Positions 9,073 through 17,409 of a stretch of DNA of 64,000 nucleotides are shown here, piece after piece. Under the pieces are notes generated by a model. The model was not told the origin of the DNA, searched no databases, and saw nothing but the letters and a program-made list of their open reading frames with translations. Position numbers and translations under genes: made by a program. The DNA lies in the NCBI RefSeq assembly GCF_029504655.1, contig NZ_JAQFIL010000001.1, positions 6,391,001-6,455,000 of the forward strand. The letters are read 5' to 3'. Positions within the stretch are counted from its first letter, which is position 1. The number at the start of each line of letters is the position of its first letter. Source of the stretch: Catalinimonas alkaloidigena. GTDB lineage: Bacteria; Bacteroidota; Bacteroidia; Cytophagales; Cyclobacteriaceae.

Positions 9073-10233
9073 ATGATTAACACTATACCTAATCAAGCAG
9101 TACTAATGCTGCTTTCGCTATTTCTATGGGCTGGGGATCTACAGGCTCAGCATGTTTACTATCCTGAGAAAAATAAGTGGGAAGAAAGAGTTCCGGAAGA
9201 AGCAGGGCTAAATGCCAGTAAACTTAATGAAGCGATAACATTTGCCCGGGAACACGAATACGAAGGTGCCCGCGACCTGCGTATTGCTATCCTCAAAGGT
9301 TTTGAAAGAGAACCGTATCACAAACTGGCAGGCCCGGTAAAAGAAAGAGGAGGGCCGGCAGGTCTGATCATCAAAGATGGCTATATCGTAGCGAAGTGGG
9401 GTGATGTAGAACGAGTGGATATGACCTTTAGTGTCACCAAAAGTTATCTTTCTACCATAGCTGGCTTAGCGGTTGATGATGGCTTGATTGGAAATGTTGA
9501 TGATCCTGTACAAGCTTATGTATGGGATGGCACATTTGAAAGTGAACATAATAGTAAAATTCAATGGAAGCACCTGCTGCATCAGTCTTCTGACTGGTCA
9601 GGCAGCTTATTTGGCATGTACGATTGGGCTGACCGTCCGCCAAATGGGGGAGGGATTGATGACTGGAAGAGCCGTACATTACTTGAGCCGGGAACAAATT
9701 TCGAATATAATGACGTACGGGTAAATGTACTGGCCTACTCTCTACTACAAGTCTGGAGAAAACCGCTACCTATGGTGCTTAAGGAAAAAATTATGGACCC
9801 GATCGGGGCTTCTTCTACCTGGCGGTGGTATGGATATGAGAACTCTTTTGTCAATGTAGATGGTATTAAAATGCAGTCAGTGAGTGGTGGTGGCCATTCG
9901 GGAGGAGGACTATTCATCAACACCCTTGACCATGCACGCTTTGGCCTGCTTTTCTTAAGAAATGGTAAATGGAGAGACCAGCAGCTTGTTTCTGAACGCT
10001 GGATAAAAGGTTTACAGCAATCCTCTCCTGGCAATGAGAGCTACGGCTATATGTGGTGGCTGAACAAAGGAAACCAACAGTGGGAAGGTGTTAGCAGCTC
10101 AGTATACTATGCAGCTGGCTTCGGCGGAAACTTCATTGTAGTAGATCAAGAAAATGACCTGATAGTAGTCACCCGTTGGCTCAATCCACCTCAGATCGGT
10201 GAAATGATGAGACTGGTGACAAGAGCACTATAA
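9073..10233 (+). CDS. Secreted serine hydrolase (beta-lactamase class C-like)
   Basis: A 386-residue protein with an N-terminal signal peptide ending near QAQ (residues 1-26). The class C beta-lactamase/penicillin-binding fold is shown by SVTK (S120, K123), YNDVRVN in place of the usual YxN, and GGHSGGGLF, whose HSG replaces KTG. These are typical of esterase/peptidase members of the group rather than true beta-lactamases. It is probably periplasmic. It starts 15 bp after ald and ends at a strong terminator, so it is likely the last gene of the porX operon. The substrate is unknown. Confidence 0.88.
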   Translation: MINTIPNQAVLMLLSLFLWAGDLQAQHVYYPEKNKWEERVPEEAGLNASKLNEAITFAREHEYEGARDLRIAILKGFEREPYHKLAGPVKERGGPAGLIIKDGYIVAKWGDVERVDMTFSVTKSYLSTIAGLAVDDGLIGNVDDPVQAYVWDGTFESEHNSKIQWKHLLHQSSDWSGSLFGMYDWADRPPNGGGIDDWKSRTLLEPGTNFEYNDVRVNVLAYSLLQVWRKPLPMVLKEKIMDPIGASSTWRWYGYENSFVNVDGIKMQSVSGGGHSGGGLFINTLDHARFGLLFLRNGKWRDQQLVSERWIKGLQQSSPGNESYGYMWWLNKGNQQWEGVSSSVYYAAGFGGNFIVVDQENDLIVVTRWLNPPQIGEMMRLVTRAL

Positions 10234-10237
10234 ACAA

Positions 10238-10264
10238 AAAAGTGGAGCTTATGGCTCCACTTTT
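10238..10264. terminator. Bidirectional intrinsic terminator
   Basis: An 11-bp perfect stem, AAAAGTGGAGC/GCTCCACTTTT, with a 5-nt loop, so it carries a T-run on both strands. It sits between the convergent serine hydrolase gene and psd and can end both transcripts. Confidence 0.88.
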
Positions 10265-10290
10265 ATTATCCTATTAATTTATCTCAGCGG

Positions 10291-10959
10291 TTAACCTTCC
10301 GGAAGCTCTGCAATTACGGTACGTCCAGCCTTGGTTTTGTCACCGATATTCACCTTTACCAATGAGCCTATTGGCAGAAACACATCTACCCTTGACCCAA
10401 ATTTGATAAAGCCAAACTCTTCGCCCTGTTTAATCTTATCTCCTTCGTCCACATACCATTTTATTCTCCTGGCCATAGCTCCGGCAATTTGACGTACCAT
10501 TACCTCTATGCCATTCTGTAATTCTACTACCACTGTCGTCCTCTCATTGTCAGTACTTGACTTAGGGTGCCAGGCTACCAGGTACTGCCCCGCATGATAC
10601 TTAAAGTATTTGATCACCCCTGAGACCGGATTGCGGTTGATATGCACATTGATGGGAGACATAAAAATAGAAATCTGCAGGCGCCTAGCGCCCTGAAAGT
10701 ATTCGTGCTCGTCTACCTCTTCAATTACTACCACTTTACCATCGGCGGGGGCAAGCACCTGCTCCTCACTACCCTGTACAATCACCCTGGGGTTTCTGAA
10801 AAACTGGAGAATGAGCAGATAAAATATAGTGCTGGCAATCATGGTAGCCCTGTGTAACTCCTGTCTGCCCGGCAGTAGGTTAATAAGCAACAGGTTAGCT
10901 ACTACCAAAATGATTAGCAGTACTATCAATAGTGTACGTCCTTCTTTATGAATCTTCAT
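10291..10959 (-). CDS. psd: Phosphatidylserine decarboxylase (proenzyme, short type)
   Basis: Converts phosphatidylserine to phosphatidylethanolamine at the membrane. The 222-residue length is that of the short PSD-A type. Two hydrophobic segments (about 9-29 and 40-53) anchor the N-terminus. The active-site elements APADGKV (D73) and INVHINRNP (H105) are present, and FIKFGSRVD contains the G188-S189 self-cleavage site that generates the pyruvoyl group. It is the last gene of the minus-strand group; glutamate dehydrogenase separates it from cdsA, the enzyme that makes its pathway precursor. Confidence 0.95.
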   Translation of the reverse strand: MKIHKEGRTLLIVLLIILVVANLLLINLLPGRQELHRATMIASTIFYLLILQFFRNPRVIVQGSEEQVLAPADGKVVVIEEVDEHEYFQGARRLQISIFMSPINVHINRNPVSGVIKYFKYHAGQYLVAWHPKSSTDNERTTVVVELQNGIEVMVRQIAGAMARRIKWYVDEGDKIKQGEEFGFIKFGSRVDVFLPIGSLVKVNIGDKTKAGRTVIAELPEG

Positions 10960-11054
10960 AGAGACTTATAAAAAGTATCTTAAGTGAATTACAACAAATG
11001 ATACTGCTAAATAAGAGGATTTGTTCATCAAACCAATGCCTAAATTATAAAATG

Positions 11055-12329
11055 CTAGAAGCCTCCGCGATATTTGTAGGTATTGGCAACTTTATCTATA
11101 GCTACAATATAGGCAGCAATCCGCATAGACACACCATATTTGACCGCAGCCTGATATACCCGCTCAAAAGCATCTTTCATGATACGGTCAGAACGCCGAT
11201 TTACTCTATCACGCGTCCATTTGTACCCTAATCGGTTTTGTACCCATTCAAAATAAGATACCGTTACCCCCCCCGCATTGGCCATGATATCAGGTACTAC
11301 AAGTACGCCCTTGCTATTGATAATATCATCTGCTCTGGCAGAAGTAGGGCCATTTGCGCCTTCTACAATCAATTTGGCCTGGATACGTTCTGCATTTCTG
11401 ACAGTAATTACATCTTCCATCGCGGCTGGCACCAAAATATCTACTTCCAGTGTTAACAGTTCCCCTCCGTCTATTTTATCCCCTCCTCTAAAGCCTTCTA
11501 ATGTACCATTATTGGCAGTGCGATAGTTGAGAGCTTCTTTGATATCAATACCATCTGCATTATAGTAAGCTCCTGTGACATCACTGATTGCTACTACTGT
11601 ACAACCACGTTCTTCCATCAGCAAAGCAGCAAATGACCCCACATTACCAAAGCCCTGTACTGCTACTGTAGCCTTATATGGATTGATTTTCAGCCTTTCC
11701 ATCGCTGCGAAAGCAGATACCATCACTCCACGACCAGTGGCTTCTGTACGACCCAGAGAGCCTCCTAATACCAAAGGCTTTCCTGTGACTACCGAATTGA
11801 CCGTCATACCATGAGCCCGAGAGTATTCATCCATCAGCCAGGCCATTTCATTAGGTCCGGTTCCCATATCAGGAGCAGGGATGTCACGATCAGGCCCAAA
11901 GATATTAATCATCTCCTGGGTATATGCGCGCGTCAGTCTTTCGATTTCGCCGGAAGACATTTGTCGTGGATTGCAACGGATGCCCCCTTTAGCCCCTCCA
12001 TAAGGAATATCTACTACGGCACACTTCCAGGTCATCCAGGCTGCCAGCGCCTTTACCTCATCCAGATTCACCCCCATATCGTAGCGCACACCTCCCTTAG
12101 AAGGACCTAAAATATTGGAATGGATCACCCTGTAACCTTCAAAAACCCTGATAGACCCATCATCCATCGTGATGGGTAAGGAAACGATTACCTGCTTTAC
12201 CGGAGTTTTTAATACATTATACACTTCATCATTCAGTCCCAATGCTTGAGAAGCAATGTGAAATCTCGACATCATAGACTCAAAAGGATTCTCTTTATCC
12301 TTTATGGGAGCCGGTTCAACGTAAGTCAT
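11055..12329 (-). CDS. gdhA: Glutamate dehydrogenase (Glu/Leu/Phe/Val family)
   Basis: A 424-residue oxidative-type dehydrogenase converting glutamate to 2-oxoglutarate and ammonia. Visible motifs are the substrate lysine regions (GGVRYD, TWKCAVVDIPYGGAKGGI), the catalytic aspartate region PAPDMGTG and the Rossmann segment VAVQGFGNVGSFAA. The length and motif spacing match NAD-type GDH of the RocG/GudB kind rather than the longer NADP biosynthetic type; cofactor choice is not certain. Gaps of 95 bp to psd and 86 bp to cdsA suggest an independent promoter. The call as GDH rather than leucine dehydrogenase rests on length and the GGAKGGI context. Confidence 0.93.
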   Translation of the reverse strand: MTYVEPAPIKDKENPFESMMSRFHIASQALGLNDEVYNVLKTPVKQVIVSLPITMDDGSIRVFEGYRVIHSNILGPSKGGVRYDMGVNLDEVKALAAWMTWKCAVVDIPYGGAKGGIRCNPRQMSSGEIERLTRAYTQEMINIFGPDRDIPAPDMGTGPNEMAWLMDEYSRAHGMTVNSVVTGKPLVLGGSLGRTEATGRGVMVSAFAAMERLKINPYKATVAVQGFGNVGSFAALLMEERGCTVVAISDVTGAYYNADGIDIKEALNYRTANNGTLEGFRGGDKIDGGELLTLEVDILVPAAMEDVITVRNAERIQAKLIVEGANGPTSARADDIINSKGVLVVPDIMANAGGVTVSYFEWVQNRLGYKWTRDRVNRRSDRIMKDAFERVYQAAVKYGVSMRIAAYIVAIDKVANTYKYRGGF

Positions 12330-12415
12330 ATAAATAGCTACTAATTAAATATTTTGTAAAATAACGAAACATTATTTGATGACAGTTTTCATAACCTTCA
12401 AAAAACATACTAACA

Positions 12416-13252
12416 TTAAAAAATTTTTAAAAAAAGCATTATAAAGTGAGATGAAATTAACAAACCATCAAAACGGTCAAGAAAACCACCATGTCCTGGT
12501 AGCTTAGAGCCCGAATCCTTGATCGCAATACTTCTTTTGAAAAGCGATTCTACCAGGTCACCATAGGTACCTGCCACAACAATAATAGCACCAACTATTA
12601 GCCATTGCCAGGAACTCAGGTCCTGATAAAACAAGGAAAGCAAACTTGCTGTAATCAAGGCAGTTACTGCGCCCCCTATACTTCCTTCCCACGATTTTTT
12701 GGGTGAAACTCTGGCAAAAAGCTGCGTTTTTCCATACTTAACTCCTGCAAAATATGCACCTGAGTCACTAGCCCAAAAGAGGGAGAGAATGCCTAATACG
12801 ATCTGAAAACTGTAACCTCCGCGGGAGAAAGCAATCACGTTGAGAAGCGCAAAGGGCACGGCAACATAAAATATCCCACATAGGGTATAAGCAATATTGG
12901 TAAAAGGTTTTTTGTCTGATTTTTTATACAATTTGATAAAAAAAACACTCGCCGTTACCGGAAAGATCACCAAATAATATTTGGGTTCTAAAAACCCACT
13001 TTCTACGAAAAAGCTAAGGCAGAAAATTAAGGCTCCGGCAAAAGTGCCGGTAGATTTGAGCGGAAGCATACCGTCCAAGCCGGTGAGTTTGTAGAATTCT
13101 AACTGCGTGAGCACACATATGCCAAAAAAAAGTACAAAGTAGCTCCACATGCTGAAGTACACCGAAAAAATAATGATCAGAATACCTACTACGGCCGTGA
13201 CTATCCTCTGGGTAATGTTGTTGTATTTATTTAAAACTGATATCATCTTCAA
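12416..13252 (-). CDS. cdsA: Phosphatidate cytidylyltransferase CdsA
   Basis: An integral membrane enzyme making CDP-diacylglycerol from phosphatidate and CTP, the branch point of phospholipid synthesis. The 278 residues form about eight hydrophobic segments. The family signature is present near the C-terminus: KRSIAIKDSGSKLPGHGG followed by FLDRFD, preceded by SPKKSWEGSIGG. The start at 13252 overlaps the DUF2007 gene by 26 bp; a second ATG two codons later (13246) is also possible. It forms an operon with DUF2007 and the CPBP protease upstream. Confidence 0.95.
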   Translation of the reverse strand: MKMISVLNKYNNITQRIVTAVVGILIIIFSVYFSMWSYFVLFFGICVLTQLEFYKLTGLDGMLPLKSTGTFAGALIFCLSFFVESGFLEPKYYLVIFPVTASVFFIKLYKKSDKKPFTNIAYTLCGIFYVAVPFALLNVIAFSRGGYSFQIVLGILSLFWASDSGAYFAGVKYGKTQLFARVSPKKSWEGSIGGAVTALITASLLSLFYQDLSSWQWLIVGAIIVVAGTYGDLVESLFKRSIAIKDSGSKLPGHGGFLDRFDGLLISSHFIMLFLKIF

Positions 13253-13436
13253 TGATTTTCATAGCATTTATCACTTCATCAGGAGCTACATACAGCTCTA
13301 TGGTACCAAAATGATAAGAAGTATCCTGCTTATCAACCAGTACCGGGTTTAAATGGTGATCTTCCAGTACCGCTTTGACAATCTCAGCCCGGTACATCAT
13401 ATGCGTAGTATACACTTTCTGCCACTTACTGTTCAT
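13227..13436 (-). CDS. DUF2007 family small protein
   Basis: A 69-residue soluble protein of the DUF2007 (putative signal-transducing) family: WQKVYTTHMMYRAEIVKAVLEDHHLNPVLVDKQD then an alpha/beta C-terminus (IELYVAPDEVINAMKII). The fold is ferredoxin-like, related to PII-type small proteins, and no ligand is known. It overlaps the stop of the CPBP protease by 11 bp and the start of cdsA by 26 bp, so all three are translated from one message. A role tied to phospholipid synthesis is suggested only by this conserved placement. Confidence 0.9.
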   Translation of the reverse strand: MNSKWQKVYTTHMMYRAEIVKAVLEDHHLNPVLVDKQDTSYHFGTIELYVAPDEVINAMKIIEDDISFK

Positions 13437-14376
13437 CCTGTGTTAGGCTTAACTGAGAAATTCTTTTTCTAAAGTAATAGAGCAAACCTATAGTAACTAA
13501 AAGGGCAAGGAGCGCAGTAACTATTGGGACTGATTCAGTGGCTTCAACATTCAGATCAGTAGCATCCTGCTGATATAAGTATAACATAATGAGGGTAAAA
13601 CCATTATTGACAAAGTGCGCAAAAATAGGATACCATAGATTACCCGACCAGTAATAAATGTACCCAAACAAAGCTCCCAGCAGAAAGCGCGGAAAAAAGC
13701 CGTAAAACTGAAGGTGAATAAAGCTAAACAGAAAAGCGGCAATCCAGATACCTGCGTGAGGGTTTTTGGTCAAAGACTGAAACATGCGCTGACCCATGCC
13801 CCGAAAGACCACCTCTTCTCCTATGGCAGGTAATACTGCGATTACTATCAAGCCTACCAATAAACCCGCAATAGATTCAAAACGGGTAAGATATTCCGTT
13901 AGCTCCTTGAGTTGTTCTTCTTTAGCGCTAGCCCACTCCTCAAAAGCTCCTGAAAACTGGCTGAAGTCCAGGTTCATGTTCCACTCAATTACGATAGAAT
14001 TTGCCAGCATAAAGCTGATTACGATAAGTCCTACCATCAAGACGAGTGTAATTTCCAAGTAATGATCATCAAAGAGGGATGATAAGCTTCTCTTCTCTAC
14101 CAGTTTCCAAAACACCAGAGGGGATAATATAAAGCCAAATAGTGAACTACATGCCTGAACTATTAATAAGGCTTTTCTAGAATTAGGTGAAGAGGTAGGG
14201 TCTAAAAATGCCGAAGCCATGCTTTGATAATCAGCATCAAAAAGTGGCAGGGAAATCAACATCCCTAATATGTTTCCCAGTATAAGGCCCAGCATAATAA
14301 AGCCTATCAGGAGAAAAACAGAGGCGATAACGCTCCGCTTAGGCTCTGCATAGTATACTTCCGATTCTTTTCTCAT
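13426..14376 (-). CDS. CPBP family intramembrane glutamic endopeptidase
   Basis: A 316-residue polytopic membrane protein of the CAAX protease/bacteriocin-processing (Abi, Rce1-like) family. About eight transmembrane segments are visible. The three catalytic motifs are present: GEEVVFRGMGQR (EExxxR), FSFIHLQFYGF (conserved His) and YYWSGNLWYPIFAHFVNNG (HxxxN). It is the first gene of an operon with DUF2007 and cdsA. Substrates are unknown. The intergenic space upstream (14377-14617) separates it from divergent dusB. Confidence 0.93.
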   Translation of the reverse strand: MRKESEVYYAEPKRSVIASVFLLIGFIMLGLILGNILGMLISLPLFDADYQSMASAFLDPTSSPNSRKALLIVQACSSLFGFILSPLVFWKLVEKRSLSSLFDDHYLEITLVLMVGLIVISFMLANSIVIEWNMNLDFSQFSGAFEEWASAKEEQLKELTEYLTRFESIAGLLVGLIVIAVLPAIGEEVVFRGMGQRMFQSLTKNPHAGIWIAAFLFSFIHLQFYGFFPRFLLGALFGYIYYWSGNLWYPIFAHFVNNGFTLIMLYLYQQDATDLNVEATESVPIVTALLALLVTIGLLYYFRKRISQLSLTQDEQ

Positions 14377-14577
14377 TCAGTCAATCAGTCTTAGCACAGG
14401 TGATAATAGGTTAATCATCCGGTCTACCATAATAAAACCAGCTTGTATTGCCCTAAAGTTACGTGATTTCCTCTTAGGGGTTCTTATTTAAGCATTTAAT
14501 GGCAAAAAGAAACATTAACAAGCTAAATTTTGTACTTACTAAGACAATTTTGAGAAAATATAGCGAATACTTCTTAT

Positions 14578-14585
14578 TATCTTTG
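14578..14585 (+). promoter_or_regulatory. Candidate -7 element upstream of dusB
   Basis: TATCTTTG fits the Bacteroidota -7 consensus TAnnTTTG. The nearest TTG upstream (14550-14552) lies 25 bp away, longer than the usual 19-21, so this is a weak call. It is 32 bp before the TTG start of dusB. Confidence 0.4.
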
Positions 14586-14617
14586 TCTTCAATTTGTAAT
14601 TCCAAAAAAACAGAAAC

Positions 14618-15628
14618 TTGGTACGGATCGGTGATTTAGAACTCGGAGAATTTCCCTTACTACTCGCTCCTATGGAAGACGTAAGCGACCCTCCTTTCAG
14701 GGCAGTCTGTAAAGAAAATGGAGCAGATATGATGTATACTGAGTTTATCTCTGCCGACGGATTAATCCGTGACGCTGAGAAAAGCGTAGAAAAGCTTGAT
14801 ATCTATGACTATGAGCGTCCTATCGGCATACAGATTTTTGGGGATAAGATAGACCCTATGCGCCAGGCAGCAGCGATTGCCGAAGAAGCAAACCCGGAAG
14901 TGGTAGACATTAACTATGGCTGTCCGGTGAAAAAAGTAGCCTGTAAAGGCGCCGGGGCAGGAATACTGCTTGACCTTCCTAAAATGCAGGCAATGACCGC
15001 TGAAATCGTAAAACAGGTTAACCTGCCCGTTACTGTCAAGACTCGACTGGGCTGGGATGATAACTCTATCAAAATCCTGGAAGCCGCTAAGCGTCTGCAG
15101 GATGTGGGCATACAAGCGCTTACCATTCATGGACGCACCCGCAAGCAGATGTACAAAGGGGTAGCCAATTGGGACTATATTGCGGAAGTAAAAAACCACC
15201 CTGATATCCATATACCGATCTTTGGAAATGGTGATATTGACTCTCCTGAGAAGGCGCTGGAATATAAAAATAAATATGGTGTGGATGGCATCATGATTGG
15301 CAGAGCGGCTATCGGTTATCCCTGGATTTTTCGGGAAATCAAGTACTTTTTACAGACAGGAGAGAAATTAGCTCCACCTACGATGAAAGAAAGAGTAGCC
15401 ACCGCCAAAAAACATCTGGAGTTTTCTGTAGAATGGAAGGGCGAGCGCAAAGGAATTTTTGAAATGCGTCGCCACTATACCAATTATTTCAAGGGAATTC
15501 ATGGCTTTAAACAATATCGCATGCAGTTGGTAGAGTCAGATTCTGCTGCGGAGATCAGTGATCTGCTGGAGCATGTGGCGGAAGCATACGACGGCTATTT
15601 CCGTCAGGAGGCGATCGCAGCCGGATGA
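14618..15628 (+). CDS. dusB: tRNA-dihydrouridine synthase DusB
   Basis: A 336-residue FMN-dependent enzyme reducing uridines in the tRNA D-arm. The TIM barrel is recognised by LLLAPMEDVSDPPFRAVC, the catalytic-cysteine segment NYGCPVKKVACKGAGAGILL, LTIHGRTRKQMYKG and IFGNGDIDSPEKA, with the helical C-terminal tRNA-binding part after about residue 250. Translation appears to begin at a TTG (14618), since no ATG or GTG is available in frame before the conserved core. The stop overlaps the ATG of the EamA gene by 4 bp. Confidence 0.95.
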   Translation: MVRIGDLELGEFPLLLAPMEDVSDPPFRAVCKENGADMMYTEFISADGLIRDAEKSVEKLDIYDYERPIGIQIFGDKIDPMRQAAAIAEEANPEVVDINYGCPVKKVACKGAGAGILLDLPKMQAMTAEIVKQVNLPVTVKTRLGWDDNSIKILEAAKRLQDVGIQALTIHGRTRKQMYKGVANWDYIAEVKNHPDIHIPIFGNGDIDSPEKALEYKNKYGVDGIMIGRAAIGYPWIFREIKYFLQTGEKLAPPTMKERVATAKKHLEFSVEWKGERKGIFEMRRHYTNYFKGIHGFKQYRMQLVESDSAAEISDLLEHVAEAYDGYFRQEAIAAG

Positions 15629-16530
15629 AACAGGCCCTACGATATAAAAAATCACTAAAAGTATCTTCTCAGTGGCTACCCTGGATGATCCTGGGCGTAT
15701 TGGCCCTGGTATGGGGGAGTTCGTTTATTCTTATTAAAAAGGGATTAAATGCCTTTTCTGCCGGTGAAGTTGGCGCCTTACGTATTGTGTCGGCTGCACT
15801 TTTTTTGCTTCCAATAGCCGCACCCAAAATACGGACGCTAGCCACAAGGCAAAAATGGATCTTACTTATTATTGGTTTTGTAGGCAGCTTTATACCGGCT
15901 TTTTTATTTGCCACAGCCCAGACATCTATCAGCAGTTCGCTTACTGGTATCCTTAATGCTTTAACGCCACTCTGTACTTTACTATTAGGAGCAGCTTTCT
16001 TTGGGCAGGTAATTACTTCAAAGAATGGTACGGGGCTGGGCATAGGTTTTATTGGCTCTCTTATCCTGATCCTGGGAGGCACGGGGAACAATCTCGGTGA
16101 AATCAATCTTTACGCATTATTGGTGATAGGAGCTACCATCTGCTATGGACTGAATCTGAATATCATCAAAAATTACACGCCCGAGATCCATCCGGTGGTG
16201 ATCACTAGTGTTTCTTTGCTCTTTGTAGGCCCCCTGGCACTGGTTTATTTGCTAAGCTTTACTCAGTTTACCACGCATGTACAGGCATCTGCGGCACTCT
16301 GGCCCCTTTTAGCCATAGTCGCGCTTGGGGTAATAGGAACTGCTTTAGCACTAACCCTTTTTAACAAACTGGTACAAATGCAAACAGCTGTCTTTGCCAG
16401 TTCTGTTACTTACCTTATTCCCATCGTGGCAGTAATATGGGGCGTATGGGATGGAGAAGTTTTGTCAGCATATCACTTCCTGGGAATGGGTGCTATTCTG
16501 TGCGGAGTGTATGTAGCCAACCGGCTGTAG
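15625..16530 (+). CDS. EamA (DMT superfamily) transporter
   Basis: A 301-residue inner-membrane protein with about ten transmembrane helices arranged as two EamA repeats (each about 140 residues; VWGSSFILIKKGL in the first, VYLLSFTQFTT and VIWGVWDGE in the second). Members export metabolites or amino acids, and the substrate cannot be predicted. It starts within the stop codon of dusB (ATGA) and is therefore co-translated with it. The cyclophilin gene is convergent. Confidence 0.93.
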   Translation: MKQALRYKKSLKVSSQWLPWMILGVLALVWGSSFILIKKGLNAFSAGEVGALRIVSAALFLLPIAAPKIRTLATRQKWILLIIGFVGSFIPAFLFATAQTSISSSLTGILNALTPLCTLLLGAAFFGQVITSKNGTGLGIGFIGSLILILGGTGNNLGEINLYALLVIGATICYGLNLNIIKNYTPEIHPVVITSVSLLFVGPLALVYLLSFTQFTTHVQASAALWPLLAIVALGVIGTALALTLFNKLVQMQTAVFASSVTYLIPIVAVIWGVWDGEVLSAYHFLGMGAILCGVYVANRL

Positions 16531-16545
16531 CGATCAAGTCTGACC

Positions 16546-16577
16546 CAAAAAAAGAAAAGCAGGTTTTTAAGCCTGCT
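16546..16577 (-). terminator. Intrinsic terminator of the cyclophilin gene
   Basis: On the minus strand AGCAGG pairs with CCTGCT around an 8-nt loop and is followed by TTTCTTTTTTT. The stem overlaps the last codons of the cyclophilin gene. It could also act weakly on the plus-strand EamA transcript. Confidence 0.7.
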
Positions 16578-17007
16578 CGTTGACTACAATTTTTTCAATC
16601 GTATCGTCTTTTCGGATTTTATCTATCACATCCAGACCTTCTACTACTTTGCCAAAAGCGGTATGTTGTCTGTCCAGGTGCTTAGTATTTTCGCGATTGT
16701 GACAGATGAAGAACTGCGAGCCCCCGGTATCACGTCCGGCATGGGCCATAGAGAGCACGCCTTTATCATGGTACTGATTATCTCCACTCAGTTCGCACTT
16801 AATGGTATAACCTGGCCCACCGGCACCTGTACCCTGAGGGCAACCTCCCTGGATAACAAAATTAGGGATTACCCGATGAAAAGTGAGGCCATCATAAAAG
16901 CCTTCTTTGCTCAGTTTGATAAAATTTTCTACGGTCTTGGGTGCGTCTTTGTCGTAGAACTCCACCTTCATGACTCCCTTATTGGTGTGAATTTCTGCTG
17001 TTTTCAT
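16567..17007 (-). CDS. Peptidyl-prolyl cis-trans isomerase (cyclophilin type)
   Basis: A 146-residue cytosolic cyclophilin that speeds proline isomerisation in folding proteins. Motifs: FIKLSKEGFYDGLTFHRVI with the catalytic arginine, FVIQGGCPQGTGAGGPGY, LSMAHAGRDTGGSQFFI and HLDRQHTAFGKVVEGLDV. There is no signal peptide, so it matches the PpiB-like cytosolic type. The divergent 60-residue CVGCGS protein starts 148 bp away; the two may share a regulatory region. Confidence 0.96.
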   Translation of the reverse strand: MKTAEIHTNKGVMKVEFYDKDAPKTVENFIKLSKEGFYDGLTFHRVIPNFVIQGGCPQGTGAGGPGYTIKCELSGDNQYHDKGVLSMAHAGRDTGGSQFFICHNRENTKHLDRQHTAFGKVVEGLDVIDKIRKDDTIEKIVVNEQA

Positions 17008-17154
17008 AGTTGTATAACTTGCTTATTGGACAGCAAGTTTAAACATTCCTTACGGGCTATTGAAATCAATTTTCTTTTTTGTGTACAGTTTGAATTGATA
17101 ATTCATCGAAACCTTTATAGCTTCAACTCGTTAGCTCAACAAAAACCGTTAATT

Positions 17155-17337
17155 ATGGAAAGTACCCAAACCACAAAAGAAACGCTGGAACAGGAAATTG
17201 CCGCTCTGGAATCCCAGTTAACTGGTGACATGTTCAAGGACATGGAAATCCGCGATAAGATTCACAATCTGAAAATGAAGATCAATGGCACCAAGCCTAT
17301 GGATTCTTCTATTGATTGTGTAGGCTGCGGAAGCTGA
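17155..17337 (+). CDS. 60-residue protein with C-terminal CVGCGS motif
   Basis: A small gene starting at ATG 17155. The 60 residues form a predicted amphipathic, coiled-coil-like region (TLEQEIAALESQLTG, then MEIRDKIHNLKMK) and a short tail ending DCVGCGS, with cysteines spaced CxxC at the extreme C-terminus. A longer frame runs upstream into the cyclophilin region but is antisense shadow; the composition becomes protein-like only from this ATG. The CxxC tail could bind a metal or be redox active; that is inference. The gene is followed by a terminator. I cannot name its family, though the pattern looks conserved rather than accidental. Confidence 0.75.
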   Translation: MESTQTTKETLEQEIAALESQLTGDMFKDMEIRDKIHNLKMKINGTKPMDSSIDCVGCGS

Positions 17338-17374
17338 TTTTTCTGCAAAAGCTTTAGAGATATTACATGAATTT

Positions 17375-17409
17375 AACACCAGTAGCGTATAGTTTTGCTG
17401 GTGTTTTTT
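17375..17409. terminator. Bidirectional terminator
   Basis: AACACCAG pairs with CTGGTGTT across a 15-nt loop and is followed by TTTTA on the plus strand. It separates the CVGCGS gene from the convergent S9 peptidase, whose stop codon lies at its right edge. Confidence 0.7.

Noticed and set aside
16663..17154. Longer upstream frame joined to the CVGCGS gene
   Set aside because: This part is antisense to the cyclophilin and lacks protein-like composition; the gene is taken to start at 17155.
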